NCBI GenBank assembly: GCA_025996895.1
Contig: BNTW01000060.1
Span: 1 to 15,796 of the forward strand
Direction of reading: 5' to 3'
Origin: Bacteroidia bacterium
Lineage (GTDB): Bacteria > Bacteroidota > Bacteroidia > Bacteroidales > Azobacteroidaceae
DNA length: 15,796 nt
Shown: piece by piece, positions 15,548 to 15,796 of the stretch
How positions within the stretch are numbered: position 1 is the stretch's first letter
Layout of the letters: every line of letters begins with the position of its first letter
Notes under the pieces: generated by a model
What the model was told of the DNA's origin: nothing
The model's input: the letters and a program-made list of their open reading frames with translations, nothing else
Databases searched by the model: none
Made by a program: the position numbers and the translations under genes

Positions 15548-15575
15548 GTAGGGGCGTTGCGCGCAACGCCCCTAC
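15548..15575. repeat. 28-bp perfect palindrome
   Basis: Two 14-base arms, GTAGGGGCGTTGCG and its reverse complement, with no spacer. It is GC-rich in AT-rich intergenic DNA. The form resembles the short REP/MITE-like palindromes scattered in many Bacteroidetes genomes, but copy number cannot be seen from one window. It could also be an operator, since it touches the promoter at 15514-15544. Confidence 0.85.
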
Positions 15576-15577
15576 AC

Positions 15578-15618
15578 CGGGAATTAAATGTTATGCGAAC
15601 TTCCCGATAGGTTTTTTT
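15578..15618 (+). terminator. Weak terminator-like hairpin
   Basis: cgggaa (15578-15583) pairs with ttcccg (15601-15606) around a 17-base loop, followed by a run of seven T at 15612-15618. The stem is short and no plus-strand gene lies immediately before it, so the role is doubtful. Confidence 0.35.
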
Positions 15619-15632
15619 GTGCCATGTGTGCC

Positions 15633-15653
15633 ATTGCGCGCTTGACGCGCAAT
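15633..15653. repeat. Second GC-rich hairpin
   Basis: attgcgcg (15633-15640) pairs perfectly with cgcgcaat (15646-15653) around the loop cttga. It shares the TTGCGCG core of the 28-bp palindrome, so the two may be members of one repeat family. The rest of the gap (15619-15632, 15654-15670) shows nothing recognisable. Confidence 0.6.
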
Positions 15654-15670
15654 CCCCTGCCCATCGTTAA

Positions 15671-15796
15671 ACACCCTATATCGATCGCTTCGAGGTAAGT
15701 TTCAAATCGCCGACGGCCATCAGTGAGATAAAAAACGAAAGCAAAATCGCGATTTATCAAGACAATGAAACATTAACCGTTTCTTCATCGGAAAAG
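15671..15796 (+). pseudogene. Fragment of a type IX secretion C-terminal sorting domain, cut off at its 5' end
   Basis: An open frame of 42 residues running off the window: TPYIDRFEVSFKSPTAI, then SEIKNESKIAIYQDNE and TLTVSSSEK. The DRF-x-V-x-F step followed by an I-x-I-Y-x(5)-L-x-V-x-S pattern resembles the start of type IX (Por) sorting domains at the ends of secreted Bacteroidetes proteins. An in-frame TAA at 15668-15670 and hairpin repeats lie directly upstream, and there is no start codon. It therefore seems to be the detached 3' end of a larger secreted-protein gene, or a gene frameshifted just upstream. The identification rests on pattern memory only. Confidence 0.5.

Noticed and set aside
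1..15796. tRNA, rRNA, CRISPR, transposase or phage genes
   Set aside because: I looked on both strands and found no support; the intergenic gaps are short and explained by promoters, terminators and hairpins.

Overview
The window comes from a bacterium of the phylum Bacteroidota, most likely order Bacteroidales. Evidence: about ten promoter-like sites match the Bacteroidetes -7 consensus TAnnTTTG, several with TTG/TTTG 18-21 bases upstream. The gene blocks acpP-fabF divergent from purN, tig-clpP-clpX-recQ, rpsF-rpsR-rplI and mce-mmdA are typical of the group. The right edge carries what looks like a piece of a type IX secretion sorting domain. Nearly all genes are core housekeeping genes, and the novelty lies in a few rearrangements.

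Layout. 1-285: 5' end of the methylmalonyl-CoA decarboxylase carboxyltransferase gene (mmdA), minus strand, broken after 61 codons by a diverged inverted copy of itself. 290-688: methylmalonyl-CoA epimerase (mce), same operon, for propionate formation from succinate. 780-1472 (+): ComF-like phosphoribosyltransferase, whose end overlaps the end of nadE (1439-3388, -). 3568-4647 (+): ribosomal proteins S6, S18 and L9, closed by a hairpin terminator shared with convergent recQ (4720-6903, -). 7028-10281 (-): clpX, clpP and tig, read in the order tig-clpP-clpX, a folding and proteolysis operon.

9581-11254 is a tandem duplication of about 834 bp. It repeats the 5' half of tig, its promoter and the fabF terminator, and so creates a second, truncated trigger factor gene (10342-11115). 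11245-12789 (-): fabF and acpP, fatty acid elongation. 12921-13496 (+): purN, purine synthesis, ending inside the 3' end of the next gene. 13471-14685 (-): an exported protein joining a domain I cannot name to a glutathione-peroxidase domain. 14734-15504 (-): a DUF4130/TIGR03915-type putative DNA metabolism protein. 15548-15796: a 28-bp perfect palindrome, two more hairpins and an orphan sorting-domain fragment.

The points most worth following are the tig duplication, the inverted repeat inside mmdA, the peroxidase fusion and the palindrome cluster at the right edge. No RNA gene, CRISPR array, transposase or phage gene was seen. No novel multi-gene system could be demonstrated.
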